A DNA stretch of 64,000 nucleotides from Bin87 sp965261195 (GCA_965261195.1 OZ253455.1:1-64000); one strand, 5' to 3'; positions 43,031-51,349 are shown, numbered from the stretch's first letter. Notes: generated by a model not told the origin, from the sequence alone. Made by a program: numbers and translations.

Positions 43031-44152
43031 TCACTTGTACCCAAGGGATTTAGCAATTGCGTTTGCAATTCCTTCACCGAGCGGTGGCGGAACGGCATTG
43101 GAAATCAACTGGACCTGCTCCGTAAAGTTCCCGTGCAGGTAGTAACCATGTTGGGGGAAGCCTTGCAACAGCATAGCTTCGTAGATAGACAGACGGCGGT
43201 GACGTTCAGGATGCACGTGTATCTCGTTGTGGCCGTAGGCGACGGTGTAGCTGGGGGCATTCCAGTCCAGTACCTTGAAGCTCAACCCTCTGCTGTTTCC
43301 TCGTGTCAAGCTGCCATCGGTGAATTTCCTAGACTTGGGCACCATTGCCACGTGGTTCCGGTGGTATGGGATGGCACCCAGTTCCCGTCCTCTGACGCAG
43401 TACGCTGGTTCGGGCAAACCTCTGAGAACGTCAGCAACATTAAGCGGAGCCTGATTGCCCGCGGTCAGTTGAAGTTTGGCCAACGGGTGGCGCTCCCGGT
43501 TGATTCCTACTACTACCAAGCGCTCGCGGCGCTGTGCTATTCCGAACGTTCCAGCATCTAGCTTCTCGTCTGCAACCTCGAATCCTGCGTTGTCGCATTG
43601 CTCTTTGAATTCAGTAAAAAGGCCGTTGTTTCTCTTGTTAAGTAGGCCTGGAACATTTTCGAGTGCGAAGAAATCTATTTCGAAGCGCTCTTTGAAAGTG
43701 GCGACTATGTCTGCGTAGTTAAACAATAGCCTGCGCCGAGGGTCGTCGTCGGTCTGGTGTACGTTCGAGGGCGAGTACCCTTGGCACGGTGGCCCGCCGA
43801 TTATTCCCACTGGGGCAATGCCACAGGAGTGGATTTCCCAAAGATCTGCGATGTCCGACGGAGGTGTGGTTGACAAGTCCATCGCAACGGTAATCGTTCC
43901 CGGGTTGTTATTCTGGTATGTCTCGACGGCAGCAGGATTGATGTCAATGGCAAGCATGGCTTGGAATGCAGCCTTCTGAAATCCCAGGTCGAGCCCGCCC
44001 GCTCCTGAAAACAGGCTCAAAACGGGCCGGCCTCTCAACTTCACGGTGGCATGGGATCTGGTTTCACCGGAACCATGATTGGTTACGTTACTGGTGTCCA
44101 AACCGCTGGCGGCGGGAACACGGCATCGGACCTTTGTTGGCAAAGTTGCCAT
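43031..44152 (-). CDS. C5-cytosine DNA methyltransferase (DruM-position)
   Basis: 373 aa, ATG at 44152 with GAGGAG upstream. All main motifs are visible: I LSLFSGAGGLDLGF, IV GGPPCQGYSP with the catalytic Cys, VI ENVPGLL, VIII AQRRERLVVVG, IX RLSIYEAMLLQGFP, X LISNAVPPPLGEGIA. It transfers a methyl group from SAM to cytosine C5 at a site set by the region between VIII and IX. It is the first gene of the operon; the glycosylase starts 36 bp later. In a Druantia II-like system it would mark self DNA. A simple restriction partner for it is not present nearby. Confidence 0.9.
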   Translation of the reverse strand: MATLPTKVRCRVPAASGLDTSNVTNHGSGETRSHATVKLRGRPVLSLFSGAGGLDLGFQKAAFQAMLAIDINPAAVETYQNNNPGTITVAMDLSTTPPSDIADLWEIHSCGIAPVGIIGGPPCQGYSPSNVHQTDDDPRRRLLFNYADIVATFKERFEIDFFALENVPGLLNKRNNGLFTEFKEQCDNAGFEVADEKLDAGTFGIAQRRERLVVVGINRERHPLAKLQLTAGNQAPLNVADVLRGLPEPAYCVRGRELGAIPYHRNHVAMVPKSRKFTDGSLTRGNSRGLSFKVLDWNAPSYTVAYGHNEIHVHPERHRRLSIYEAMLLQGFPQHGYYLHGNFTEQVQLISNAVPPPLGEGIANAIAKSLGYK

Positions 44153-44392
44153 TGGGTTCTCCTCGCCGTCTCATTCGTGCCTCTCTTTGAAGTGGCGCGG
44201 TGAGAGACAATAGCATTGCTTGTGAATCCGGTCAATTTGGCGGGTCTATCTCACGAGTATTACAAGGACACATTTGTTGCAGGATACCGGATGCGTGGCT
44301 ACTTCCTTTGTAGATGTGCATCCGCAGACTATTGCGGCAACCCTTGCGGTCAGAAGCGTTCCGGAAGCGGCGACTCAAGCCGTCGTTGTAAT

Positions 44393-44547
44393 ACTAAACT
44401 AAAGCCAAGGTGGGATGTACATTTAAGTGGCGATGATGATCAGCTGGGTTAAGCCCGTGAAATCCCTCTCATCCGTACTTGGAGAACGACCAGGCTCCGT
44501 CGTTTGACCCCCACCATCTGCGCATTTCACCTTGGCTTTAGTTTAGT
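44393..44547. mobile_element. 155-bp element with perfect 20-bp terminal inverted repeats
   Basis: ACTAAACTAAAGCCAAGGTG at 44393-44412 and its exact inverse at 44528-44547. The interior is non-coding. It lies in the gap between the HATPase gene and the defence operon. No target duplication could be seen. The perfect arms indicate a recent insertion or selection as an operator-like or recombination site. Confidence 0.55.
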
Positions 44548-44577
44548 TGCGCAATTTGCTCAGGTGGGTTTCGTACG

Positions 44578-45123
44578 TCAGGTGGGGATCGTAAACCGGA
44601 CGGTGGTACCCTGGTGTTCGGGGGCGGTCGAGAACTCCACCGAATCTGGACCGTAGACCGTAAGCCGGCCGGTTCCAGAGTGGACCTGGAGTTTCCTGCC
44701 TGGCTTCTGGCATTCCAGGAAGGTGGTCCAAAGACCGATGCCCCTGGTGGGATTGCCGGTGCCTGAGGTGAGTTCTTGGACGGCGAGCCTGAGGGCCTGT
44801 TCGTCGGATTCCACCTGCAGGTTGGGGTTCCTCTCCAGGGTGGCCCGTATGCCGGGACCTCGGTCGGTGATGACGCAGTCAAGGGCAAGGCCCCTACGGT
44901 GGGGCATGAGACGTACGTGGCAATGGGCGCCTGCGTCTCTCATGCCGTGTTCGGCGGCGTTGTTCACCATTTCGGAGAACATATCGACAACTTGGGGCTT
45001 GATGTTGGCGGCGACGTTGCTGAGATTCGAGAGGCTCCGTTCCAACTGATCGGTGAGAACCTGGGCTTCTCTCATTGAGTGGAAGGCGGTGGGTTCCAGT
45101 ATGTACGTAGTCTCATCTTGCAT
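44578..45123 (-). CDS. HATPase_c (anti-sigma-factor kinase-like) protein, 181 aa
   Basis: The start at 45123 (MQDETTYILEPTAFHSMRE) follows GGAG. N box EMVNNAAEHGMRDAG, G1 VITDRGPGIRATLE and G2 RGIGLWTTFLE are the ATP-binding motifs of the GHKL family. There is no histidine phosphoacceptor domain or membrane segment, so it is like the RsbW/SpoIIAB-type single-domain proteins or an ATPase module split from a kinase. No cognate sigma factor or STAS gene lies nearby. It is just upstream, on the same strand, of the defence operon, but an inverted-repeat element lies between. Confidence 0.75.
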   Translation of the reverse strand: MQDETTYILEPTAFHSMREAQVLTDQLERSLSNLSNVAANIKPQVVDMFSEMVNNAAEHGMRDAGAHCHVRLMPHRRGLALDCVITDRGPGIRATLERNPNLQVESDEQALRLAVQELTSGTGNPTRGIGLWTTFLECQKPGRKLQVHSGTGRLTVYGPDSVEFSTAPEHQGTTVRFTIPT

Positions 45124-45302
45124 GGTGGGCTCCTGCTGGCGTCCATCTTCCCGCTGATGCTCGTGTTTTGGCAACTCTGTGGGTCTTTTCGTTTCTGGTG
45201 ACCTGGGTGGTCCCATAGCTCCGAGTGCCGCCGTGCGCCCGGGTAACGCCCTGTACGTGGCAGTTACCATTGGGCGTGAGATATGCACAAGTAGCTGAAG
45301 TT

Positions 45303-46088
45303 ATGAAAGCACCCCAGTGGGTCAGGTTATTGGTATCGTCGTTCGCGGTCATGAGTGTGGTCTGGGTAATGGCCGTGATGGCGTGCGCGCCGGCGTCGCA
45401 GTCCGGGAGTGGTGGTGCAACGAGTGAAGAACCGGCGATGGTGGTGTCCGCGTCGCCACCGCAGTCGGGGGGCGCGGGTTCAGAAGGCGAGAAACCCATG
45501 CCTACGCCAACGGCTACTCCCTACATCACGCCTACGACTGAACCGGCGGAATGCAAGAAAATGTATGACTGGTCGGGAACCCACAACCTTATAACGGTTT
45601 GTCCGCCGTCTGGTCATGAATCGGTGGATTATAAACTGAGGTCAAAGTACAACCTGCACATGGAGGATAAGGCTGCTAGGCATGCCCGTGGGGAAACATC
45701 TGGTGGGCTCTTGATCAGCGTCGTCATTCTCACCAGTACGGTTGAGGCGGTTGACGACGTGGTGACGCTTTTGGAATCCAACGGTGCCCGGCATGTGTCT
45801 TGGAGCAAACAGGGTGATGGGGTTGCGGTCGGTGGGGTCGGTGCGGATATAAACGTGGAGCTGGTGCCGGCTGTCGCTGAGATTGAGGGCGTCCAGACCG
45901 TGTATGAGGAAATCGGGCTTATTTACCCTCGAATTTCTTCGTCTGGTCAGGTGGTGCCCAGGCAGGTGGTGCCCACGCTGACGGCGGCACAAGTTACGCA
46001 GGTGGACCAGTGGCATCGGGCGGGGTTCACCGGCGCGGGTGTGGCCGTCGGGGTGAGAGAATTCAGGCAACTGAAAACTGCGCGATAA
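45303..46088 (+). CDS. Truncated subtilase: lipoprotein prodomain only
   Basis: The start at 45303 (MKAPQWVRLLVSS) gives a signal with lipobox-like VMAC. A Ser/Gly-Pro-rich linker is followed by a prodomain-like region (LLISVVILTSTVEAVDDVVT, LVPAVAEIEGVQTVYEE). At the end, WHRAGFTGAGVAVGV is the first strand of an S8 peptidase domain, which would continue with D of the catalytic triad. Instead the frame goes GVREFRQLKTAR and stops at a small palindrome (46078-46100). The entire catalytic domain is missing, so no protease activity. It is probably cut by a recombination event. Confidence 0.65.
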   Translation: MKAPQWVRLLVSSFAVMSVVWVMAVMACAPASQSGSGGATSEEPAMVVSASPPQSGGAGSEGEKPMPTPTATPYITPTTEPAECKKMYDWSGTHNLITVCPPSGHESVDYKLRSKYNLHMEDKAARHARGETSGGLLISVVILTSTVEAVDDVVTLLESNGARHVSWSKQGDGVAVGGVGADINVELVPAVAEIEGVQTVYEEIGLIYPRISSSGQVVPRQVVPTLTAAQVTQVDQWHRAGFTGAGVAVGVREFRQLKTAR

Positions 46089-46140
46089 ACAGTTTATCGC
46101 GCGTCGAAATATCGTTCCATACTCGGCCAGCTACGTTGAT

Positions 46141-47186
46141 TCAGAGATCCTTTTTGCTACTTCGTTTGGGTGGGTGGTGTCCGCCTGGCGGGACGCCCAA
46201 CGTCGACAAGGCGCTTTCGATGGTCTCGTCGCTGAACCCTGCTTTTAGCAGCGATTGTGTGGTTTTCGCTTTCGCTTCTTCTGATGGTTCCGGTATCCGG
46301 TAGTCGGCTCCGATCATGTAATAAGTGTCGGGGTCGTGGCCCAGGTGTTCAATCACGTTACGGGTGAAGGCCGGCGGGAATTCGTAATGTCGCAGACGGC
46401 GGGACAGTGTCCTGGCTTCGTTGCCAGTGAGCCATCTGGAACTTATGCTGCACCTCTGGAGTAGAAGTTGTGCTACGTTCGGGTCGGAATGGAGTTTCAG
46501 GATGACGGTGCGCTTGGCGTCCTCGTCAATGTCTCCTGCTTCCATTTCGGCGTGGACCTGCCAGCCTACCTCGTAGTCGAACGAGTGCAGGCCGTCCTCT
46601 GCCATGAGCGCCATGTTGTAGGCGCGATCACGGGCGGAACTGTTTGGTGTCTCAGCAGATGGTAAAAGACCTCGGTGCACTGCCGTATGGCGAGTTCTGC
46701 GGGGTAGTTGGGTGGGAAGGCGCCATCGAACGGCCGGTGCATGAGGGTTCTGTTTGCGTCGAGCCAGGAAACCCTGGCGGGTGTTCCGTCTGGGTTTCTG
46801 ATGATGAGGCCGGTCGGAGCTGGCCCGCTGGCGGTGTCCAGGGCGGTTTGCAGCCGCTTCTTGGTCTGCAGGTTCGAAAGGGCCGACGTCCTTTGGATGA
46901 CCCTGAGTTCGGCACCGGCGTCGTACATTTCCAGCAGCCATTCTGTCACGGCCTGTCGTTGGCTTTTCTGGGAGCCAGGCATTTCGCGCCTTTGGGCTTC
47001 TTCCAGTAGTAGGTTCTGGTGATTCTTGGTCCAGCCGGACTTGGTCAGGATGGCTTACTGGGTGAAACCTCGCCGGCGTAGGTCGCGGTACTGGTGGAGC
47101 ATCTCGGCGAGTTCCGGTTCCGGCATGTCCAAGTTGAGATTGGATTTCCGTCTGCGGTTGACCGTCTTTGGGTCTCGCGGCGGCAT
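46141..47186 (-). pseudogene. Broken hypothetical gene with in-frame stop and frameshift
   Basis: Start 47186 (MPPRDPKTVNRRRKSNLNLD, GGAG upstream). The frame carries LAEMLHQYRDLRRRGFTQ, an in-frame TAA at 47055-47057, then continues with AILTKSGWTKNHQNLLLEEA and EWLLEMYDAGAELRVIQ. Near 46650 the frame shifts and the rest reads RDRAYNMALMAEDGLHSFDY to KKDL. Spliced, the product would be ~348 aa with an N-terminal HTH-like helix pair and EDAKRTVILKLHSDPNVAQL. No family known. The two lesions point to a pseudogene, or one lesion plus an error. Confidence 0.6.
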
Positions 47187-47387
47187 GTTGTTTTTGGCTC
47201 CTTTGTTTCACACTTGGCTAATGGCGAGAATAGGACGTCAGGGTTGGTATGTGCAACTTCTGCTGGGCCAACCTGAATTGACGGGCCCTGAAAGGTCGGG
47301 GTATGGTGTCGGCGTCTCTTTGGGACCGTCCTTGAAATCTGAAGGTTCCCCCAATGGGGCACGGGAGTCCTGACCAACATTTGGTGA

Positions 47388-47897
47388 ATGACCTTGCGTG
47401 CTGCTATCGCCTCACTTCTCCTGCTTGCCCTGGCGACCACCCTCGCGTGCACCACCAGCCCGCCCACCCAGGAGGCCCTGAAGGCCGAGGTGGTTTCCGC
47501 CCTCGATACGTTGGCGGCAGAGTTGGCGGCGTCGAGACCCACCGACGTGGCCGCGTATGTGGAACGCCTGCGGGCCTACCTGGATGCCCACCCCGCGTTC
47601 TACGGCAGTGGTGCGGCACTGCTGGATCAGGACGGCAGGGTCACTGCCAGTCCCTACGTCTATCGCACCGCCGACGGCTACGCCACCGTGGACCTCGCTG
47701 TGACGTCCTACAACATCGAGTCGCAGGAATGGTTCACGGCGCCACTGGCCGCCAACGCGGGCGTCTGGACGGCGCCCTATTTTGATGCGGGGGGCGGAGA
47801 GATCTGGATGATCACGCGCTCCGTTCCAGTGCGGGATGCCGAGGGCGTCTTTGCGCTCGTTGGCACCGATCTTCCCGTGGAAGACCCCGGCCAGTAA
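47388..47897 (+). CDS. Lipoprotein with single Cache-type sensor domain
   Basis: 169 aa. The signal peptide ends in LATTLAC (lipobox). A coiled helix (EVVSALDTLAAELAASRP) leads into a PDC/Cache-like domain: FYGSGAALLDQDGRVTASPY, YNIESQEWFTAPLAANAGVW, GGGEIWMITRSVPVRDAEG and VFALVGTDLP. Such domains bind small molecules outside the cell. A membrane kinase or chemoreceptor partner is missing, so it may be a free binding lipoprotein. It is flanked by minus-strand genes and convergent with the 505-aa HTH gene. Confidence 0.75.
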   Translation: MTLRAAIASLLLLALATTLACTTSPPTQEALKAEVVSALDTLAAELAASRPTDVAAYVERLRAYLDAHPAFYGSGAALLDQDGRVTASPYVYRTADGYATVDLAVTSYNIESQEWFTAPLAANAGVWTAPYFDAGGGEIWMITRSVPVRDAEGVFALVGTDLPVEDPGQ

Positions 47898-47932
47898 CGC
47901 CTGCACAGCGTCGACACCTCTCCCTTTTTCAT

Positions 47933-49450
47933 CTATGGCGCGGCGTTGGTTGCCAGCCAGGCGTTGTGATGAGCTTCGGGTGATTCGCCGTCCTGTTGAT
48001 GGGCCCACTGCTGAGCTGAGAGGATGCTGATGTTGGGTCGTACGGACGGCACCAGTCCGGATGTAGCCGCGGCTATTTCCGCTAGCCGGGGTTCTAGACT
48101 GGGCCTGTCTTGGTCGTCAACCACGACGGTGATTTCCATGGGGCCGTCCAACGCGAAACCAGCGGCGCGTTGGCCCGTTAGCGCGACTCGTGCCGGCAAC
48201 GGTGGCGCTAGGTCGTCGAGTGCCCGGGCGTAGCGCGTGAGCCACGCCAACTCGGATTCCCGAAGCACAGGGGCTGGTTGGTGTCGGCGCTCGTCCGGGA
48301 CGATCGCGAGGGTCGGGGTGTCGGGGTTGTGTTCTGTCGGGACGGGGTTGGCTGCCACTCGGCGGTCCGCGAGCCGCAGAAACCGGACGCCGGTGTCGCG
48401 GTAGACGGCGTCTTGGACGGTGGTCTCCTTGACGGAGAACGTCTCCATCATGTGCTGGATGATGTCCTCGGTGTGGGCGGGGCCGTTGTCCATGAGAAAA
48501 GCGTGGATGTGGTTGCCGGTCTTTCCGTGTCCTCGGACCCTTTGCTGGGGTCTTGGGGAGTAGTCCCGTTGCACTACCCGGAAGATGGAAGGGCCGTGCC
48601 ATTCGATGAGGTCAGACGTGTACACGGAGTTGTGGACTGCATTGGGGATGTTGTACCCGTCGGGCAGCAGGGGGCGGATCAGGCGTTCTGTCTCGTCGAC
48701 GAGGTACGCCGTGGTGCGTGGTTCCTGGTCTCGGGTCAGGATGCGGAGCACGGTGTCGGCAACCAGCTGTTGCCCGCTCAGGAACCTGCACCAGTTTTCG
48801 TCAAGTTGGTAGCGCCCGTGGTCGTCGGGCCGGATGTCCACCAACCTGCGGATGAGGAGCGTCAGTTCGAGCTGTGGCCATTTGTCGAGGTCTGCCTGAT
48901 GGTCCCGGAGGGCTTGCCGGATCTGCTCGACGCTCTGCGGTTCTGGAGACCTCGCTAGGTGGGTGGCGATGTCGGCTACGATGGCATCGACGTGGTGGTT
49001 GTGGGGAACGACGGGCGGCGGCGCCACGTGGCCGGCTGCTCGGATGATGGTCGAGTGGTTCGGTTTCGCGCAGCCGAGCTTGATGAACGTGCTGATCGTG
49101 TTCTCGGAGTAGAGCGGCGGCCGGCGGTTGTGCCGGTTGATGATGGCAGCTCTGGACATCACGTCGTTGGCGCGCTGGGCGATTTGGCTGAGAGGACCGC
49201 CGTGTTGTTGGTCGGTACGGACCAGGGCTGTCCTGATGCGGGCCATTTTGTTGCTGATGGAGTTCAGCGCCGTGTCGTAGGCGTCCGCTATGGCGGTGTC
49301 GGACATTGGCTCGTTTTCGGCGTCACCTAGCTTGGCGACCAGCAGGAACTGGTAGCGAGTGTTGTGCTGGACGGAGTTGATAACCTCGTCGGCGCTGGCC
49401 GCGAGGGCGTCGCTGACGATGGTTTGAGTCCTGTTGGCGGTCGTTGGCAT
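47933..49450 (-). CDS. Large protein with multiple HTH-like regions, 505 aa
   Basis: Start MPTTANRTQTIVSDALAAS, with AAAGGA upstream. Helical segments resemble winged helices of the HARE-HTH or sigma-region type: SVEQIRQALRDHQADLDKW, RRLVDIRPDDHGRYQLDENW and AHTEDIIQHMMETFSVKETT followed by VQDAVYRDTGVRF. N-terminal HTH-like (SDTAIADAYDTALNSISNKM). The C-terminal ~90 residues (LPARVALTGQRAAGFALDGP, MEITVVVDDQDRP) recall a degenerate nucleotidyltransferase core, uncertain. A DNA-binding regulatory role is inferred. A terminator hairpin lies just upstream of its start. Confidence 0.6.
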   Translation of the reverse strand: MPTTANRTQTIVSDALAASADEVINSVQHNTRYQFLLVAKLGDAENEPMSDTAIADAYDTALNSISNKMARIRTALVRTDQQHGGPLSQIAQRANDVMSRAAIINRHNRRPPLYSENTISTFIKLGCAKPNHSTIIRAAGHVAPPPVVPHNHHVDAIVADIATHLARSPEPQSVEQIRQALRDHQADLDKWPQLELTLLIRRLVDIRPDDHGRYQLDENWCRFLSGQQLVADTVLRILTRDQEPRTTAYLVDETERLIRPLLPDGYNIPNAVHNSVYTSDLIEWHGPSIFRVVQRDYSPRPQQRVRGHGKTGNHIHAFLMDNGPAHTEDIIQHMMETFSVKETTVQDAVYRDTGVRFLRLADRRVAANPVPTEHNPDTPTLAIVPDERRHQPAPVLRESELAWLTRYARALDDLAPPLPARVALTGQRAAGFALDGPMEITVVVDDQDRPSLEPRLAEIAAATSGLVPSVRPNISILSAQQWAHQQDGESPEAHHNAWLATNAAP

Positions 49451-49492
49451 GGCTGGTGTCCTTTGGGGAGTTGCGTCGGCAGGAAAACTAAA

Positions 49493-49512
49493 AGCCGCCC
49501 CAACGGGCGGCT
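49493..49512 (-). terminator. Rho-independent terminator in the leader of the 505-aa gene
   Basis: AGCCGCCC and its inverse around CAAC, followed on the minus strand by TTTTAGTTTT. It is 43 nt upstream of the 505-aa gene's ATG and no minus-strand gene is seen above it, so it may act as an attenuator of that gene or be left from a lost gene. The region 49,530-50,005 has no supported gene. Confidence 0.6.
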
Positions 49513-50005
49513 CTCGATTGCAGCCTTCCCTGTCCTGGGACGGCGGGATTATGCCGTCTCGCGCCCGCGCGAACTGAATCGTTCGACGTTGCTGGATTCT
49601 TTCCGGACGACGGGAGATCCGTCCTTCTAGGCGGTTGCCGCGGCTGGAGCGTTCAGCCTGCAGCCACGGACTTGGTCTTCAGGAAACGGTCCGAAGGTCG
49701 TCAGCGCGGAAGAGGGAAGTGTGGGTGCCTGGACGGTGCGCGTCGTTTGCCGGGCACGTCGGTGGCGCTTTGGTGAACGTGAGTGGTTCGTGGCTCGTAT
49801 CATGTGCTTGGCGGATCACTTCGCCCATTTACTACTTAATAATCACAGTAGATATGTTGACACGGCCGTTTTGAGATAGCATAATACCCCTCGGAATCCC
49901 GGAAACCGGGGCCGTATAAACCGAATGCCCGCCATATACTATGCGCTATTTCGGTGTTTTGGTGTGGGTGCGTATTTGGACGGCGGTTCTTGTAGAGGTT
50001 GTGAC

Positions 50006-50638
50006 ATGGACGAAATTGTTAAGCGTTTGGCGGAGCTTGAGGCGGCACTGCTGGAAAGGCGTCGGAAGGCGGAAGCGCACGAGCGGTGGGCCGCTGAAGA
50101 CGTGCGGTGGACGACCCGGCAGCTTGAGATCGTTAGCGAGCTCAAGGCTCTGTCGGGTGGGGCCGTCACGTTGCCGGAGAGTGGAGAGGTCGACGTTGCC
50201 GGTGATGAGCGGCCTGCCTATGACCGGCGGGGAGTCCTCGAGCGGCTGCTGGGTCCGGGAGTGGTGTCCCCACCGTTCGCTCCCATTGACCGTGATGACG
50301 ATACTGGAGAGCCGGTGTACGACTCCAGGGCGGTTGCCGGTAAGAGGAACAACCGGCAGCGGGCGTTCGCGGCCGCTAGAGTCTATGGGCCGAAGTTGCG
50401 GGAAGCGTCATTGGCGGACGCGATTTTCAGTACTGGGGAGACCCGTGCCCGCAGTGCACAGTCGGTGCGGTCGTCATTGGGCGTGCTCGTCAGGTATGGA
50501 AAGGGATGGGAGCGCGACCGCGGCACGCTGACCTACGTAGGTGACGATTTGACGCCCAACAAAGAACTGATTCTCCAGCTAGTGAGGGAGAGGAACGAGA
50601 GGCTGGATCAGGTGGAGGTCGGGAATGATTCCTTCTAA
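50006..50638 (+). CDS. Coiled-coil and winged-helix-like hypothetical protein, 210 aa
   Basis: The start at 50006 (MDEIVKRLAELEAALLERRR) follows GAGG and starts a coiled-coil (residues ~1-50). The middle is disordered and acidic. The C-terminus (RNNRQRAFAAARVYGPKLRE, ADAIFSTGETRARSAQSVRS, SLGVLVRYGKGWERD) has the look of a helical DNA-binding region seen in accessory-element regulators. There is no cognate gene adjacent. Function unknown; a role in controlling the recombinase region downstream is possible. Confidence 0.55.
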   Translation: MDEIVKRLAELEAALLERRRKAEAHERWAAEDVRWTTRQLEIVSELKALSGGAVTLPESGEVDVAGDERPAYDRRGVLERLLGPGVVSPPFAPIDRDDDTGEPVYDSRAVAGKRNNRQRAFAAARVYGPKLREASLADAIFSTGETRARSAQSVRSSLGVLVRYGKGWERDRGTLTYVGDDLTPNKELILQLVRERNERLDQVEVGNDSF

Positions 50639-50721
50639 AGTGATGAATTGTGACATCCGGTGGTCGCGTATTGGGTGTTTGTTGGGTAGAATGGCTGTGA
50701 TAATTCGAAGCACACCAGATG

Positions 50722-50785
50722 AAAGAGATGGCCGAAGCGGTGTTCAGGACCGCGACGGCCGGACGCAGAGCCCTCGGGTAAGGAG
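50722..50785 (+). ncRNA. Candidate structured leader RNA (weak GEMM-like signature)
   Basis: A hairpin with two stem segments (GGCCG...CGGCC enclosing GCGGT...ACCGC) is followed by GGACGCAGAGCCCTCGGG and a Shine-Dalgarno AAGGAG before a TTG at 50792. The GGACGCARAGCC piece is reminiscent of the c-di-GMP-I (GEMM) riboswitch core, but the usual upstream GGCAAACC strand is not seen. A strong terminator lies at 50908-50955. The resemblance may be chance. Confidence 0.25.
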
Positions 50786-50907
50786 TCTACTTTGTTTAAT
50801 ATAACACACGGCTCAACGCACGAATTTTTGCTCGAAGTCCCGTTCGGTACGCCAGTAGGAGAAGTTCTCTCAAGCCAGCCCACAGCACGTTCAGATCCTT
50901 GTTTGGT

Positions 50908-50955
50908 AGCCGCGGAGTGCCGGCCATGTAGGCCGGTGGCGTCGCGGCTTTTTTC
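50908..50955 (+). terminator. Strong Rho-independent terminator or attenuator
   Basis: Outer stem AGCCGCG/CGCGGCT, inner stem CCGGCC/GGCCGG, followed by a T6 run. It lies between the 210-aa gene and the recombinase start at 50987, inside the leader. A related GGTGGCGTCGCGGCTTTTT block recurs at about 52,324-52,343, before another recombinase fragment. Confidence 0.7.
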
Positions 50956-50986
50956 GTGGAACAGGAACACCGAAAGGGAGAAAACG

Positions 50987-51349
50987 ATGGATGAAATGAA
51001 TTGGGACGCTGGGTACGGGCGTATCAGCGCAGACGATAACGTCGGAGACGTCAGTTCGCTCGAAGCGCAAGAGAAGGCTTGCTCGGAGTTCGCTCAGGAG
51101 ATGGGCTTCACGGAACTGGAGTTCGTCTACCGAGAGCGCGGAAGTGGGTCGGGTCCGGACAGGCCGGAGTTCGAACGCTTGATGCAGGCGGCAAGAGACG
51201 GCCAGATGGAGTGCGTAGTCGTGTACGACCTAAGCAGCTTGTCCAGGGACCCGTCCGAAGTGATCAAGGTGCTACGGGAGTTGAACCGGCTGGGAGTTGG
51301 GTTCCGGATTGTGGAGCCCGATCAACCGGAAGGTGCGGAAGGAGGATGA
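50987..51349 (+). CDS. Serine recombinase catalytic domain only, 120 aa
   Basis: ATG at 50987 after AAAGGGAGAAAAC. The product has AGYGRISADDN (nucleophile Ser present), DVSSLEAQEKACSEFAQEMG, ERGSGSGPDRPEFERLMQAA, VVVYDLSSLSRDPSEVIKVL and LGVGFRIVEPDQPE, then stops. That is a complete-looking resolvase N-domain up to the E-helix, but without any DNA-binding part. A zinc-ribbon-containing frame follows 90 bp later. It could be a decayed integrase or half of a split one. Confidence 0.65.
   Translation: MDEMNWDAGYGRISADDNVGDVSSLEAQEKACSEFAQEMGFTELEFVYRERGSGSGPDRPEFERLMQAARDGQMECVVVYDLSSLSRDPSEVIKVLRELNRLGVGFRIVEPDQPEGAEGG

Noticed and set aside
44160..44560. tRNA-like or attachment sequence upstream of the methyltransferase
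   Set aside because: No cloverleaf or T-loop consensus could be built; the inverted repeats explain the visible structure.
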